A stretch of 64,000 nucleotides of DNA from Allobosea sp. Tri-44 (GTDB lineage: Bacteria > Pseudomonadota > Alphaproteobacteria > Rhizobiales > Beijerinckiaceae): the NCBI RefSeq assembly GCF_004123845.1, contig NZ_NBDP01000005.1, forward strand, positions 248,001 through 312,000, written 5' to 3'. Below the pieces are notes generated by a model. It did no database searches, was not told the DNA's origin, and saw only the letters and a list, made by a program, of their open reading frames with translations. The position numbers and the translations under genes were made by a program. Below, one piece after another: positions 8,225 to 16,252 of this stretch. Each line of letters starts with the position of its first letter. Position 1 is the first letter of the stretch.

Positions 8225-8392
8225 ATTTCCTGATGCGAGCGCTGAAAATTCTTACTCTCAACTTTATACATGCTTTTCTCTAAGTACTTTTGCGCTCTAT
8301 AGGCTCGATTTCAGTAAAATTGTCCGCTTTCATTTCAAGCGATCTCTACAGCGCACAAGCATGGTCGTTCCCGGGACAGGAAAGGGGACGAC

Positions 8393-9025
8393 ATGTTTTC
8401 GAGCTTCCGGGGATTTCGCGGCTTGGCCGCCGCTACCATCATCGCTTGCGCCAGCGTGACTGGCGCCGAGGCGCAGCAGAGCGCCGGCCTGCCGATCGCC
8501 AGCGCACCCATCGTCGCCGGCGGCGAGGCCCGCGCACCCTACGCCTGGACGGATTTTTGCAAGCGCATGCCGAGCGAATGCGCCGTAGACACCCGCGAAG
8601 CCGAGTCGGTCGAGCTGACGCCGAAGCTTTGGAAGCTGATTGTCGCAAACAACGTCAAGGCCAATCGCGAGATCGAGGCGATCACCGATCAGGACCATTG
8701 GGGCGTGGTCGACCGCTGGGACATCCCGACCGACGGCAAGGGCGACTGCGAGGATTATGTCCTGCTGAAGCGCCAGCGCCTCGCCGAGGCCGGCGTGCCG
8801 CGCCGGGCCATGCGCGTCACCGTCGTGATCGACGAGGAGAATGCCGGCCACGCCGTGCTGATGATCCGCACCGATCGCGGTGACTTCATCCTCGACAACA
8901 AGCGCAACGCGATCCTGCCCTGGAGCCAGACCGGCTACACCTATGTGAAGCGTGAATCCCAGGCCCGCACCGGCTGGGCCTCGCTTGGCGGCCTCTCGAC
9001 CGCGACGGTGGCCTCGCTGCGCTGA
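8393..9025 (+). CDS. Periplasmic transglutaminase-like cysteine peptidase (BTLCP)
   Basis: A 210-residue secreted protein of the bacterial transglutaminase-like cysteine proteinase family (PF06035), which includes the adhesin-releasing protease LapG. A signal peptide ends near the GAEAQQ segment. The triad is visible: Cys in GDCEDYVLLK (about 119), His in AGHAVLMIRT (about 152) and Asp in FILDNKR (about 165). A CKRMPSECA pair near residue 60 may form a disulfide. No LapD-like receptor or giant adhesin is adjacent, so regulation by c-di-GMP cannot be claimed. The gene is followed by two strong hairpins. Confidence 0.88.
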   Translation: MFSSFRGFRGLAAATIIACASVTGAEAQQSAGLPIASAPIVAGGEARAPYAWTDFCKRMPSECAVDTREAESVELTPKLWKLIVANNVKANREIEAITDQDHWGVVDRWDIPTDGKGDCEDYVLLKRQRLAEAGVPRRAMRVTVVIDEENAGHAVLMIRTDRGDFILDNKRNAILPWSQTGYTYVKRESQARTGWASLGGLSTATVASLR

Positions 9026-9034
9026 CCAACAAGA

Positions 9035-9064
9035 CGCGCCGGGCGGGGACGAAAACCCGGCGCG
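9035..9064. terminator. Hairpin downstream of the BTLCP gene
   Basis: Nine-base arms CGCGCCGGG and CCCGGCGCG enclose a 12-base loop just after the stop codon. There is no T-run, so a stop role is uncertain. Confidence 0.4.
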
Positions 9065-9156
9065 ACGAGACATCGGCGAAGTCCAGGCGGGCTTCGCCAC
9101 CAGACGACGAGTCCGGTCACGTCCCCACCCACCCGTCCCCGACCGGGCATCGTCCA

Positions 9157-9185
9157 GGGCCGGCTCCTTCCCCGGGAGCCGGCCC
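9157..9185. terminator. Probable terminator hairpin between convergent genes
   Basis: Perfect 11-base arms GGGCCGGCTCC/GGAGCCGGCCC with a 7-base loop, followed by GCTTCGTTTTC. It lies between the convergent BTLCP and carbonic anhydrase genes. Confidence 0.65.
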
Positions 9186-9223
9186 GCTTCGTTTTCAGGA
9201 ATAGACAGAGCCGCGCGGCGCGA

Positions 9224-9754
9224 TCAGTCGATCTGCTTCATGCTCTTGGCGAACAGCTTCCAGCGCTCGGCATAGCCGGCAGCCGTGGCGCGCAGGCCTG
9301 CGATCGCCGCCTCGTCGAGCGTGCGGATCGCCCGGGCGGGTGAGCCGACGATCAGCGAATTGTCCGGGAATTCCTTGCCCTCGGTCACCAGCGCATTGGC
9401 GCCGACCAGGCAGTTGCGGCCGATCTTGACATGATTGAGCACGCTCGCGCCCATGCCGACCAGGCTGTTATCGCCGATGATGCAGCCATGCAGGATGGCG
9501 CGGTGGCCGATGGTGCAGCCGGCGCCGACCCTAAGCGGCGCGCCCATATCGGTATGGAGCACACAGCCTTCCTGGAGGTTGGTAGCCTCGCCGATTTCGA
9601 TCCATTCATTGTCGCCGCGCAGCACCGCGCCGAACCAGATCCCGACATCCCTCGCCAGCCTGACACGCCCGATCACATGCGCGTCGGGCGCGAGCCACCA
9701 TTGCCCTTCCGGCGGCGTCTCCGGCGCGGTCCCGTCGAGCGAATAAAGTGGCAT
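9224..9754 (-). CDS. Gamma-class carbonic anhydrase family protein
   Basis: A 176-residue left-handed beta-helix protein of the YrdA/PaaY/gamma-carbonic-anhydrase group. Hexapeptide repeats run through most of the chain (VIGRVRLARD, CTIGHRAILHG, VGMGASVLNHVKIG). The metal His residues are present in VLHTDMG, GHRAILHGC and the GCIIGDN region. The ATG at 9754 is chosen because AGGAGG lies just upstream. Members may hydrate CO2 or act on acyl-CoA thioesters; nothing here decides between these. Confidence 0.88.
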   Translation of the reverse strand: MPLYSLDGTAPETPPEGQWWLAPDAHVIGRVRLARDVGIWFGAVLRGDNEWIEIGEATNLQEGCVLHTDMGAPLRVGAGCTIGHRAILHGCIIGDNSLVGMGASVLNHVKIGRNCLVGANALVTEGKEFPDNSLIVGSPARAIRTLDEAAIAGLRATAAGYAERWKLFAKSMKQID

Positions 9755-9806
9755 AGCGTATCCTCCAAGTTTCAACCGGAGGATTGCAGGGGTGCTCCCC
9801 TCGTCG

Positions 9807-10169
9807 TCAAGCCGCGCCGAACATCATCAGGAGATCGAGCACGACCCGGCCGCTGATCAGGCTCCAGAGCGAGGCGATCATGCTAGCGGCCATGACGAAG
9901 AAGAACGGCCTCCCCTCGATCTGCCGGCCGCGCACGGTGTTGCGCAGGATCAGGAACGGTGCGCTGAACACCACCACGGGCACGCTCGCCACTGCGCCGA
10001 CACCGCCGCCCTGCAACAGCTCGAAGCCGGCACGCTTCTGCGTGAACAACTCGAAGGCGCTCGCCAGCAGCCCGGCGAAGGCGAAGCCGAGGACCAGCGA
10101 TTTCAGGGCCTCGACGGCGGAGGGTTCGAGCGTCACGGGCACGGCTTCCAGCGGATACCAGCAAACCAT
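9807..10169 (-). CDS. Small membrane protein, conserved hypothetical
   Basis: About 120 residues with three to four hydrophobic segments (LVLGFAFAGLLASAFELF, VASVPVVVFSAPFLIL, FFFVMAASMIASLWSLISG). I do not recognise the function. The Met at 10169 gives a protein starting MVCWYPLE; a GTG at 10220 is possible but would begin inside the CtrA-type box upstream. It is divergent from the next gene, sharing a 140-base control region that contains that box. Confidence 0.65.
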   Translation of the reverse strand: MVCWYPLEAVPVTLEPSAVEALKSLVLGFAFAGLLASAFELFTQKRAGFELLQGGGVGAVASVPVVVFSAPFLILRNTVRGRQIEGRPFFFVMAASMIASLWSLISGRVVLDLLMMFGAA

Positions 10170-10201
10170 GGCGCAAGGTCGCTCAACGCGGAAGCAAAGC
10201 T

Positions 10202-10217
10202 TTAACCGATGGTTAAC
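10202..10217. promoter_or_regulatory. CtrA-type box in a divergent promoter region
   Basis: TTAACCGATGGTTAAC is an exact TTAA-N7-TTAAC site and is nearly palindromic, so it could serve either neighbour. It lies 33 bases from the leftward gene and about 93 from the rightward one. Confidence 0.6.
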
Positions 10218-10309
10218 CACGCCGGCGCGGACATGGTTTACGGGACGTTAAGACGGCTCTGATTGAGTTTACTGACAGGGTCGCGCGCCGGCCCCTAGGG
10301 ACGAATCCG

Positions 10310-11035
10310 ATGAGCCTCTACGCCGCGCCTGACCAGGCCCAACCGCTCAACAACGCCACTGATGTCGCGACGCTGATCCGCAATCACCTGCGGCGCCGCC
10401 CGGCGCCGGTCCTGCCCCGTGGTGACCGGGCGCTGCTGCGACTTGCAGCCGCCATCGTCGTCCTCGGCTTGGCAGGCACCGGCCTTGCCCTGTTCGCCAC
10501 CCGCCTCAATCCCGATGCCGGGACCGAGCTGCACCCGACGAGGGTCGGCGATGTGGTGCTGGCGATTCCGGCCAATCTGACCGGCGCCGACAGCGACGAA
10601 GGGCGCCTGGTCGGGATGGCGCGCCTGCGCCTCGACTGGCCGAGCCTCGGCCCGGTGACGCCGGAGAGCCGTCAGCGCCTGCTGGTGACGCTGAGTCCAC
10701 CGGACAAGGTCAACGAGCCGGCGACGCAGCTTTCCGTCTATGCCCGCTTCCTGACGCCGACGGTCTGGTCAAATCCGGGCGGGCTGGTCGTGCGCGGCTT
10801 CCGCAAGGCCTCGCCCTATGAGGGCGATGAGCTCTATGTCTCGGTGCCGGATGCGCGCGGCTTTGCGGCACGCTGCCCGGTCGAGACCGCGCAGACCGGC
10901 CTCGACGAGCCCTGCCGCGTGACCTTCCGCCATCGCGGTGTCGATGTGAACATCCGCTTTCCGCGCGCCATCGTCGCCGACTGGCAGGTGATGCTCGGCA
11001 GCGTACGCCGCAGCATCGACGGGCTGATGCGCTGA
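10310..11035 (+). CDS. Single-span membrane protein of unknown function
   Basis: A 241-residue protein with a cytoplasmic Arg-rich N-terminus, one transmembrane helix at about residues 45-66 (LLRLAAAIVVLGLAGTGLALFA) and a periplasmic domain of about 170 residues. That domain holds two Cys that could pair (AARCPVE and EPCRVTF, about 20 apart). I recognise no family. The composition and codon use match its neighbours. The CtrA-type box upstream hints at cell-cycle control. A palindromic repeat follows the stop codon. Confidence 0.7.
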   Translation: MSLYAAPDQAQPLNNATDVATLIRNHLRRRPAPVLPRGDRALLRLAAAIVVLGLAGTGLALFATRLNPDAGTELHPTRVGDVVLAIPANLTGADSDEGRLVGMARLRLDWPSLGPVTPESRQRLLVTLSPPDKVNEPATQLSVYARFLTPTVWSNPGGLVVRGFRKASPYEGDELYVSVPDARGFAARCPVETAQTGLDEPCRVTFRHRGVDVNIRFPRAIVADWQVMLGSVRRSIDGLMR

Positions 11036-11060
11036 GCTGAGCCCAAGGCCTTCGCCCCAA

Positions 11061-11178
11061 AGCCCTCATCCTGAGGAGCGGACGACAGTCCGCGTCTCGA
11101 AGGATGCTTCAGGAGGCTCGGGAGGCGGCTGGACCATCCTTCGAGACGGCCCTTTCGGGCCTCCTCAGGATGAGGGCT
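11061..11178. repeat. Dispersed intergenic palindrome, CCTCATCCTGAGGAG type
   Basis: The ends AGCCCTCATCCTGAGGAG and CTCCTCAGGATGAGGGCT are inverted copies. Inside, TCTCGAAGGATG is mirrored by CATCCTTCGAGA. It lies between convergent genes. I recall this element as widespread in Rhizobiales genomes. Confidence 0.8.
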
Positions 11179-11202
11179 GAAAGTTGGCTGAGCGACCTAG
11201 CC

Positions 11203-11415
11203 TCAATCCTCGAGATCGACGTCGAGGATTGCCATGGTGAAGTTGAACGAGCGGTCGCCATCCTCGTCGTCGACATGGATGATGCCGATGAACTCGTCAG
11301 CGAGATAGACCTCGGCCGAGTCGGTCTTCTTCAGGCGGGCGCGCACGCTGATGCCATGGTTGGCGAAGGTGCGGCGCAGATACGCTTCGAGCTTGGCGAG
11401 TTCGGTCTTGTCCAC
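11203..11415 (-). CDS. DUF3126 family protein
   Basis: A 70-residue cytoplasmic protein typical of alphaproteobacteria, function unknown. The sequence DKTELAKLEAYLRRTFAN followed by FIGIIHVDDEDGDRSFNF is characteristic. The start is GTG at 11415: TAAGGA lies 8 bases before it and no ATG fits. The acidic C-terminus ends in DVDLED. It lies between a palindromic repeat and a divergent serine hydrolase. Confidence 0.85.
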   Translation of the reverse strand: MDKTELAKLEAYLRRTFANHGISVRARLKKTDSAEVYLADEFIGIIHVDDEDGDRSFNFTMAILDVDLED

Positions 11416-11571
11416 GGTAACGATCCTTATGTGTTGCCCGGACGGATGCCACGCGTAAGGCGCGAGGGCAAGGACCAAGGCGATCCGGCCACAACGCATG
11501 GCTCCCGCGCTTTGCGGCGCTGACGCAGCGCCATCACCCGTGCCAAGCTGCGTTTCCTGCCCCGCTCGACG

Positions 11572-12963
11572 ATGGATTCCCCGATGAAGCCCTGGCTGCC
11601 CGCCGCGCTCGACTATGTCGCAAGCTGGCTCGAATTCCAGCGCCGTTTCCATGATCAGCCCGGCTGCGCGGTTGCGATCGCCGATGGCGGCGAGATCGTG
11701 CTCGAGGCCGCCTTCGGCAGCGCCGACCTTTCGACTGGCGAGGCGCTGACGCCGCGCCACGGCTTCCGCATCGCCTCGCATTCTAAGAGCTTCACGGCCG
11801 CGGGCATCCTGCACCTCGTCGAACAGGGGCGCCTGCGCCTCGACGACAAGGCCGGCGCCTATGTCGAGGGCCTGCATCCCGAGGTCGCGGCGGTGACGCT
11901 GACGCAGCTCCTCTCCAACAGCGCCGGGCTTACCCGCGACGGCGTCGATTGCGGCCAGTTCTTCGATCGCAAGCCTTATCTGCGCAAGGATGAGCTCTTC
12001 GCCGATCTCGCTCGCCCGCCGGTCTTCCCGGCCTCGCAGCGCTTCAAATACTCCAATCACGGCTTCGGCCTGCTCGGCCTCGTGATCGAGGCGGTGACCG
12101 GCAAGCCTTACGCCGACTGGATCGCCCGGGAGATCGTCGGGCCCGCCGGTCTGAAGGAGACCAGGCCCGATATCACGCTCTGGTCCGGACCGATGGCGAA
12201 GGGCCATAGCGGCAAGCTGCCCCTCGGCCGGCGCGTGGTGATCCCGGCCGATAATCCCGGCAATGCCATGGTCTCGGCCGCCGGCTTTGTCGCGACCGCG
12301 GCCGACATCGCCCGCTATATTGCCCAGATCTCGCCGAAGGCTGAAGCCAGCGTCCTGTCAGAGCTCAGCCGCCGCGAGATGACGCGCCGGCTCTGGCCCG
12401 ACGCCGAGAGCAGTCTCGGCCGGCATTACGGGCTCGGCACCATCTCGGGTGGCGGCGACGGCTGGGACTGGGTCGGCCATTCCGGCGGTTTCCAGGGCTT
12501 CATCACGCGCACGGCGACTGTGCCCGAGCAGGGTCTCACCGTCTCGGTCCTGACCAACGCCATCGACGGCCTCGCCCATCCCTGGCTCGACGGCGTGATC
12601 CATATCTTCAAGAGCTTCGCCGAGCATGGCGCGCCGACACCCACGACCGAGCGCTGGCGCAAGCGCCTGTGGACGATCTGGGGCGCCGGCGACCTCGTGC
12701 CGGTCGGCGGCAAGGTGCTGATGGCCAATCCAGCGCTGTTCAACCCGTTCCTGGATGCCGGCGAGATCGCGGTCGAAACCGAGGATCAGGGCCGCATCGT
12801 CAAGGCCCCGGGCTTCGCCAGTCCCGGCGAGCCGGCCCGGCTCATTCGCAATGCCGCAGGCGAGATCGAGTCGGCCTGGCTTGGCGCAGCGCATGTCATC
12901 GCGGAAGAGGCGCTGCAGGCAGAGATGCTGGAACGGTATGACCAGCGTCATGCTCGGGCTTGA
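11572..12963 (+). CDS. Beta-lactamase-related serine hydrolase
   Basis: A 463-residue penicillin-binding-protein-like esterase or peptidase (class C beta-lactamase fold). The catalytic SxxK is SHSK at about residue 68 and the YxN motif is KYSNHG at about 163. HSGG near residue 304 replaces KTG as the third motif, common in esterases and D-aminopeptidases. No signal peptide is visible, so it is probably cytoplasmic. A C-terminal domain of about 110 residues follows the catalytic part. The last codons and the stop lie within a dispersed repeat, so the C-terminal RHARA is repeat-derived. Confidence 0.82.
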   Translation: MDSPMKPWLPAALDYVASWLEFQRRFHDQPGCAVAIADGGEIVLEAAFGSADLSTGEALTPRHGFRIASHSKSFTAAGILHLVEQGRLRLDDKAGAYVEGLHPEVAAVTLTQLLSNSAGLTRDGVDCGQFFDRKPYLRKDELFADLARPPVFPASQRFKYSNHGFGLLGLVIEAVTGKPYADWIAREIVGPAGLKETRPDITLWSGPMAKGHSGKLPLGRRVVIPADNPGNAMVSAAGFVATAADIARYIAQISPKAEASVLSELSRREMTRRLWPDAESSLGRHYGLGTISGGGDGWDWVGHSGGFQGFITRTATVPEQGLTVSVLTNAIDGLAHPWLDGVIHIFKSFAEHGAPTPTTERWRKRLWTIWGAGDLVPVGGKVLMANPALFNPFLDAGEIAVETEDQGRIVKAPGFASPGEPARLIRNAAGEIESAWLGAAHVIAEEALQAEMLERYDQRHARA

Positions 12964-13052
12964 CCCGAGCATCTCAGGCCGGAAGAGGCCCCGATAGCGC
13001 CTTCTCGTCATGAGATTCTCGGGTCTGCGCTTTGCTCCGCCCGAGAATGACG
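12947..13052. repeat. Dispersed intergenic palindrome, GCTCGGG type, copy 2
   Basis: Same plan as 2931-3038: GTCATGCTCGGG..CCCGAGCATCTC, a central GC-rich spacer, then GAGATTCTCGGG..CCCGAGAATGACG. It overlaps the final codons of the serine hydrolase gene and supplies its TGA. Confidence 0.8.
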
Positions 13053-13062
13053 CGCTCCGGCC

Positions 13063-14394
13063 TCACCTCACATAGTGCAGCCGTCCGAACCGCCGCCGGA
13101 AGGCGGTGACGTCGCGGGCGATAGCCTCGTCAGAACGCGCGCCTGAAAGCCCATCGGCGATGTAGCCGGCGAGTTCCGGCATGTGCTCGGGCTTCATGCC
13201 GAAGCGGGCGATCTCGGGCGTGCCAAGTCGCAGGCCATTGACGTCGCCCTCCACCTCCGCGATCGGCAGGCCGATGCCACAGCTCAATATGTTGACGGCG
13301 CGCAGCCGCTTCGCCGCCGCCTGCCCGCCACCATAGGGCGCAGCCTCGATCGCGAACTGGTGCGAGGTCGTCATGCCGCGATCGCGCGCGAAGACCGGCA
13401 CCTGCCGCTCTGCCAAAGCCTCGGCGAGCGCCTTGGCCGTCGCCGCCATCATCGCCGCGTAGTCGCGACCAAATTCCTGCCAGTCCATCATGGTGATCGC
13501 CAGTGAAGCCGACTTCGCCGCGTCGAAATTAGCAGTCAGGCCGGGATAGGCGATGGCGTCGAGCTTCTCGGCGAGGCCTGCATCGTTGGTGACGATCAGC
13601 CCCGAGGGCGGCCCGCCCAAGCTCTTATAGGTGCTCATCGTCATGACGTGAGCGCCCTCCTCCAGCGGCTGCTGCCAGCCACCACCTGCGATCATGCCGG
13701 AGAGATGGGCCGCGTCGAACAGCACGATCGCGCCGACCTCGTCGGCGATGGCACGGATCTCGCGGATCGGGTGCGGGAACAAATTCAGGCTGCCGCCAAT
13801 GCTGATGACCTTCGGCTTCAATCGCAGCGCGTCCTCGCGCAAGCGCGCGACGTCGACAGTATAGCCGTCGGCATCGATGGGGGCCGGATGACTGACGACG
13901 CCATAGAGCCCGGCGGCGCCGGCGCCATGATGGGTGACATGACCGCCGATCGCAGGCGGCGGCGCGATCACGACGTCCCCCGGTTTGGCCGCCGCCATGA
14001 AGACGTAGAGATTGGCGATCGCGCCGGAGGGCACGCGGATCTCGGCATAGGACGCGCCGAAGACCTGCGCCGCCAGCTCGGCCGCCATCACCTCGATCTG
14101 CTCGATCGCCTCGAGGCCCATCTCGTATTTGTCGCCGGGATAGCCGAGCGAAGGCCGCGTTCCGAGCCCCTGCCCGAGCACCGCCTCGGCGCGCGGGTTC
14201 ATCACATTGGTCGCCGGGTTGAGATTGACGCAGTCGCGTTCGTGGATGGTGCGGTTCTCGGTGATGAGATCGGCAAGCCTGGTCTCGCGCGCCGCCCGAT
14301 CCTGGCCGGCGATCTCGCCGGCGATCCGGAGCACATAGTCCTCGCTCGCCGCCGGCACCCAACCCCGTCGCGCCAGTTTCACCGTCATCGCCAT
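13063..14394 (-). CDS. Serine hydroxymethyltransferase-like PLP enzyme (alpha-methylserine type candidate)
   Basis: A 443-residue fold-type I PLP enzyme of the SHMT family. The cofactor Asp is in LFDAAHLSGMIAGG (about 225), and the PLP Lys in TMSTYKSLGGPPSGLI (about 255). In housekeeping GlyA that segment reads TTTTHKTL.GPRGG, so both the His before the Lys and the RGG are changed. The N-terminal NLNPATNVMNPRAEAVLGQGL replaces the usual LIASENxxS. This fits the branch with alpha-methylserine hydroxymethyltransferases and aldolases, which I recall from Bosea and relatives. It is divergent from a GcvA-like regulator. The substrate is inferred. Confidence 0.75.
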   Translation of the reverse strand: MAMTVKLARRGWVPAASEDYVLRIAGEIAGQDRAARETRLADLITENRTIHERDCVNLNPATNVMNPRAEAVLGQGLGTRPSLGYPGDKYEMGLEAIEQIEVMAAELAAQVFGASYAEIRVPSGAIANLYVFMAAAKPGDVVIAPPPAIGGHVTHHGAGAAGLYGVVSHPAPIDADGYTVDVARLREDALRLKPKVISIGGSLNLFPHPIREIRAIADEVGAIVLFDAAHLSGMIAGGGWQQPLEEGAHVMTMSTYKSLGGPPSGLIVTNDAGLAEKLDAIAYPGLTANFDAAKSASLAITMMDWQEFGRDYAAMMAATAKALAEALAERQVPVFARDRGMTTSHQFAIEAAPYGGGQAAAKRLRAVNILSCGIGLPIAEVEGDVNGLRLGTPEIARFGMKPEHMPELAGYIADGLSGARSDEAIARDVTAFRRRFGRLHYVR

Positions 14395-14499
14395 CCCTCG
14401 CCGAGCCTTGTTTCGTCAGGCCATTGCAGCGATTTGCCGACATCAATGCAAACCAGTTATCGTCGCCGGCAGGGCTAGAAAATCTAGGCCTGCAACCTC

Positions 14500-15390
14500 G
14501 TGCCGCCGATGCCCGTCAGACCGCCCCGCCCGCCCTTGCCGCCACTCAACGCATTACGCGCCTTCGAGGCTGCGGTGCGGCTGGGCAGCTTCTCGAAGGC
14601 GGCCGAGGAGATCGGGGTGACGCAAGGCGCCGTCGCCCAGCAGGTACGCCATCTCGAGGCTTTTCTCGGCCTGACCTTGTTCCGCCGGCTGCCGCAGGGT
14701 GTGGAACCGACGGAAGCTGCGCAGGAGGCAAGGCCACGTCTCAGCGCCGCCTTCGATGCATTGGCGATGACCGTGCAAGAGCTCAAGGCGAGCCATGCCG
14801 GCCGGGCGCTCGCCATCGCCGCCCTGCCCTGCATCGCCCAGCTCTGGCTGTCACCGCGCCTGCCGGCACTGCAACAGGCCTTCCCGGGCCTGCCGATCTC
14901 GATCAGCGCGATGGAGGAGCCGCCGGCCGGACGGCACGACAGTTTCGACCTCGCGTTGTTCTATCTCGCCAAGCCGCCGGCCGACGCGCTGGCGCTCGGC
15001 GAGGACAGCCTTTTTCCGGTCTGCACCCCGGCGCTCGCCCGCGCACTGCGGACGCCGTCGGACCTTACCGGCCAGACCCTGCTGCACGACGCCGTCTGGC
15101 GCAGCGACTGGGCGCGCTGGCTGCGCCATGTCGGCGCTGATGGGATCGATGCCGGCCGCGGTTCGTCCTATTCGCTTTATGCGCTGGCGCTCGACGCGGC
15201 GCTCGGCGGCGGCGGCGTCCTGGTCGGCCGCAGGAGCCTCATTGCGGCCTATCTCGCCGATGGGCGGCTGGTCCGGCCGTTCGCCGAGGAACTCCCGAGC
15301 GATGACCGGCTGACTCTGCTGTTCCCCCCGGCCGGCAAGCCGCATCCGCAGCGGGCCGAGGTCGTCGCCTGGCTGGAAGCCAGCGGCTGA
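14500..15390 (+). CDS. LysR-family regulator, GcvA-like
   Basis: A 296-residue LysR protein. The helix-turn-helix covers about residues 15-75 (LNALRAFEAAVRLGSFSKAAEEIGVTQGAV, written in part here), with the GcvA-type LPPLNALR opening. The effector domain fills the rest. The start is GTG at 14500 or ATG at 14509. It is divergent from the SHMT-like gene, 105 bases apart, and most likely controls it and itself. GcvA relatives respond to glycine or related amino acids, which suits an SHMT-like target. Confidence 0.85.
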   Translation: MPPMPVRPPRPPLPPLNALRAFEAAVRLGSFSKAAEEIGVTQGAVAQQVRHLEAFLGLTLFRRLPQGVEPTEAAQEARPRLSAAFDALAMTVQELKASHAGRALAIAALPCIAQLWLSPRLPALQQAFPGLPISISAMEEPPAGRHDSFDLALFYLAKPPADALALGEDSLFPVCTPALARALRTPSDLTGQTLLHDAVWRSDWARWLRHVGADGIDAGRGSSYSLYALALDAALGGGGVLVGRRSLIAAYLADGRLVRPFAEELPSDDRLTLLFPPAGKPHPQRAEVVAWLEASG

Positions 15391-15574
15391 TCCGACCCGT
15401 TGACCATCAGGGTGCACGCCATGGCTGAAGGATGATGCAATAGGAGCGGGCAAGTCGGTAGGGATCGCCTCCAGTATCTGTTACCTTGCGGAACAGGCGA
15501 TCCTCCCGTGAAGCACACGCGGTGGCGCCGACGGCCAATATCGCAATTGACGGCATTTGCTCTGGACGAGTGCC

Positions 15575-16159
15575 ATGAAAGCTATCGGACCCTGTCTGAT
15601 CGCGGGTGCTGCCGCGCTCGTGTCATCCTTGCCTCTTGAAGTCCAGGCGCGCGACGAGACAATCGAACGCCTGCGCCTCGGCTCGGGCTTTGAAATCGTT
15701 CTCGGTGAAAGGCAACCCGATCCGGGAGGGCGGCTGCTGGAAGCCCTCGCGACCTGGCTCGGCGCGAAGCTGGGCCAGCCGGTGCCCACCTCATTGCCGA
15801 GGCTCGTCTTCAAGCCGGCTGGCCAAATCGCCGTGTTACGGTTCAAGCAATATGCGTCCGAAATGGTGCAGCAACAGGATCAGCCAAATATCATCTCGAT
15901 CTACGATGCGCGCGAAAACACCATCTATCTGAGAGACACCTGGAGCGGCGCGACGGCAGCGGATCTGTCTGTCCTGGTTCACGAACTGGTTCATCATTTC
16001 CAGGAAGTGCACCAGACAAAATTCGAATGCGAGGCAGCGCGCGAGGCCAAGGCTTTTGAACTGCAGGAGAAGTGGCTGAGACTGTTCGGGGAATCACTGG
16101 AAGAGGAATTCCAGATCGATCCGTTCACACTCCTGATCAGGACATCCTGCGCGATGTGA
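15575..16159 (+). CDS. Exported small HExxH protein (DUF6647-like)
   Basis: A 194-residue protein with a signal peptide (MKAIGPCLIAGAAALVSS...) and a zinc-protease-like HELVHHFQE at about residue 143. A Cys in TKFECEAAREAKAFELQEKW follows. The Cys/Glu arrangement after the HExxH resembles the small DUF6647 family, for which no substrate is known. The ATG at 15575 is chosen over an upstream TTG because it starts the signal peptide. Base composition is slightly lower in GC than its neighbours. It is convergent with rpsI. Confidence 0.7.
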   Translation: MKAIGPCLIAGAAALVSSLPLEVQARDETIERLRLGSGFEIVLGERQPDPGGRLLEALATWLGAKLGQPVPTSLPRLVFKPAGQIAVLRFKQYASEMVQQQDQPNIISIYDARENTIYLRDTWSGATAADLSVLVHELVHHFQEVHQTKFECEAAREAKAFELQEKWLRLFGESLEEEFQIDPFTLLIRTSCAM

Positions 16160-16201
16160 ACTCGGCGTTTCCATCCGTCAGCGGCAACCTGTCAAAACGA
16201 A

Positions 16202-16227
16202 AAGGGGCGGCATTGCTGCCGCCCCTT
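16202..16227 (-). terminator. Terminator of the rplM-rpsI operon
   Basis: Perfect 11-base arms AAGGGGCGGCA/TGCCGCCCCTT with a 4-base loop. On the minus strand the hairpin is followed by TTCGTTTTG, giving a T-rich tail right after rpsI. Confidence 0.8.
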
Positions 16228-16252
16228 GAACAAACGTTCTGTCTGACGCCGA

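Larger units (their letters stand above)
7928..8392. other. Long intergenic region before the BTLCP gene
   Basis: No gene is seen. The left half holds an ACGTCTT-type palindrome. The right half, from about 8185, is unusually AT-rich for this window. It contains three evenly spaced GGTTAAG words and then a stretch with TATA- and TTTT-rich segments (8240-8340) that probably carries the promoter of the next gene. Confidence 0.5.

Noticed and set aside
8393-9025. A Lap-type adhesion switch around the BTLCP protease
   Set aside because: The protease family fits LapG, but no LapD receptor, large adhesin or type I secretion genes occur anywhere in the window.
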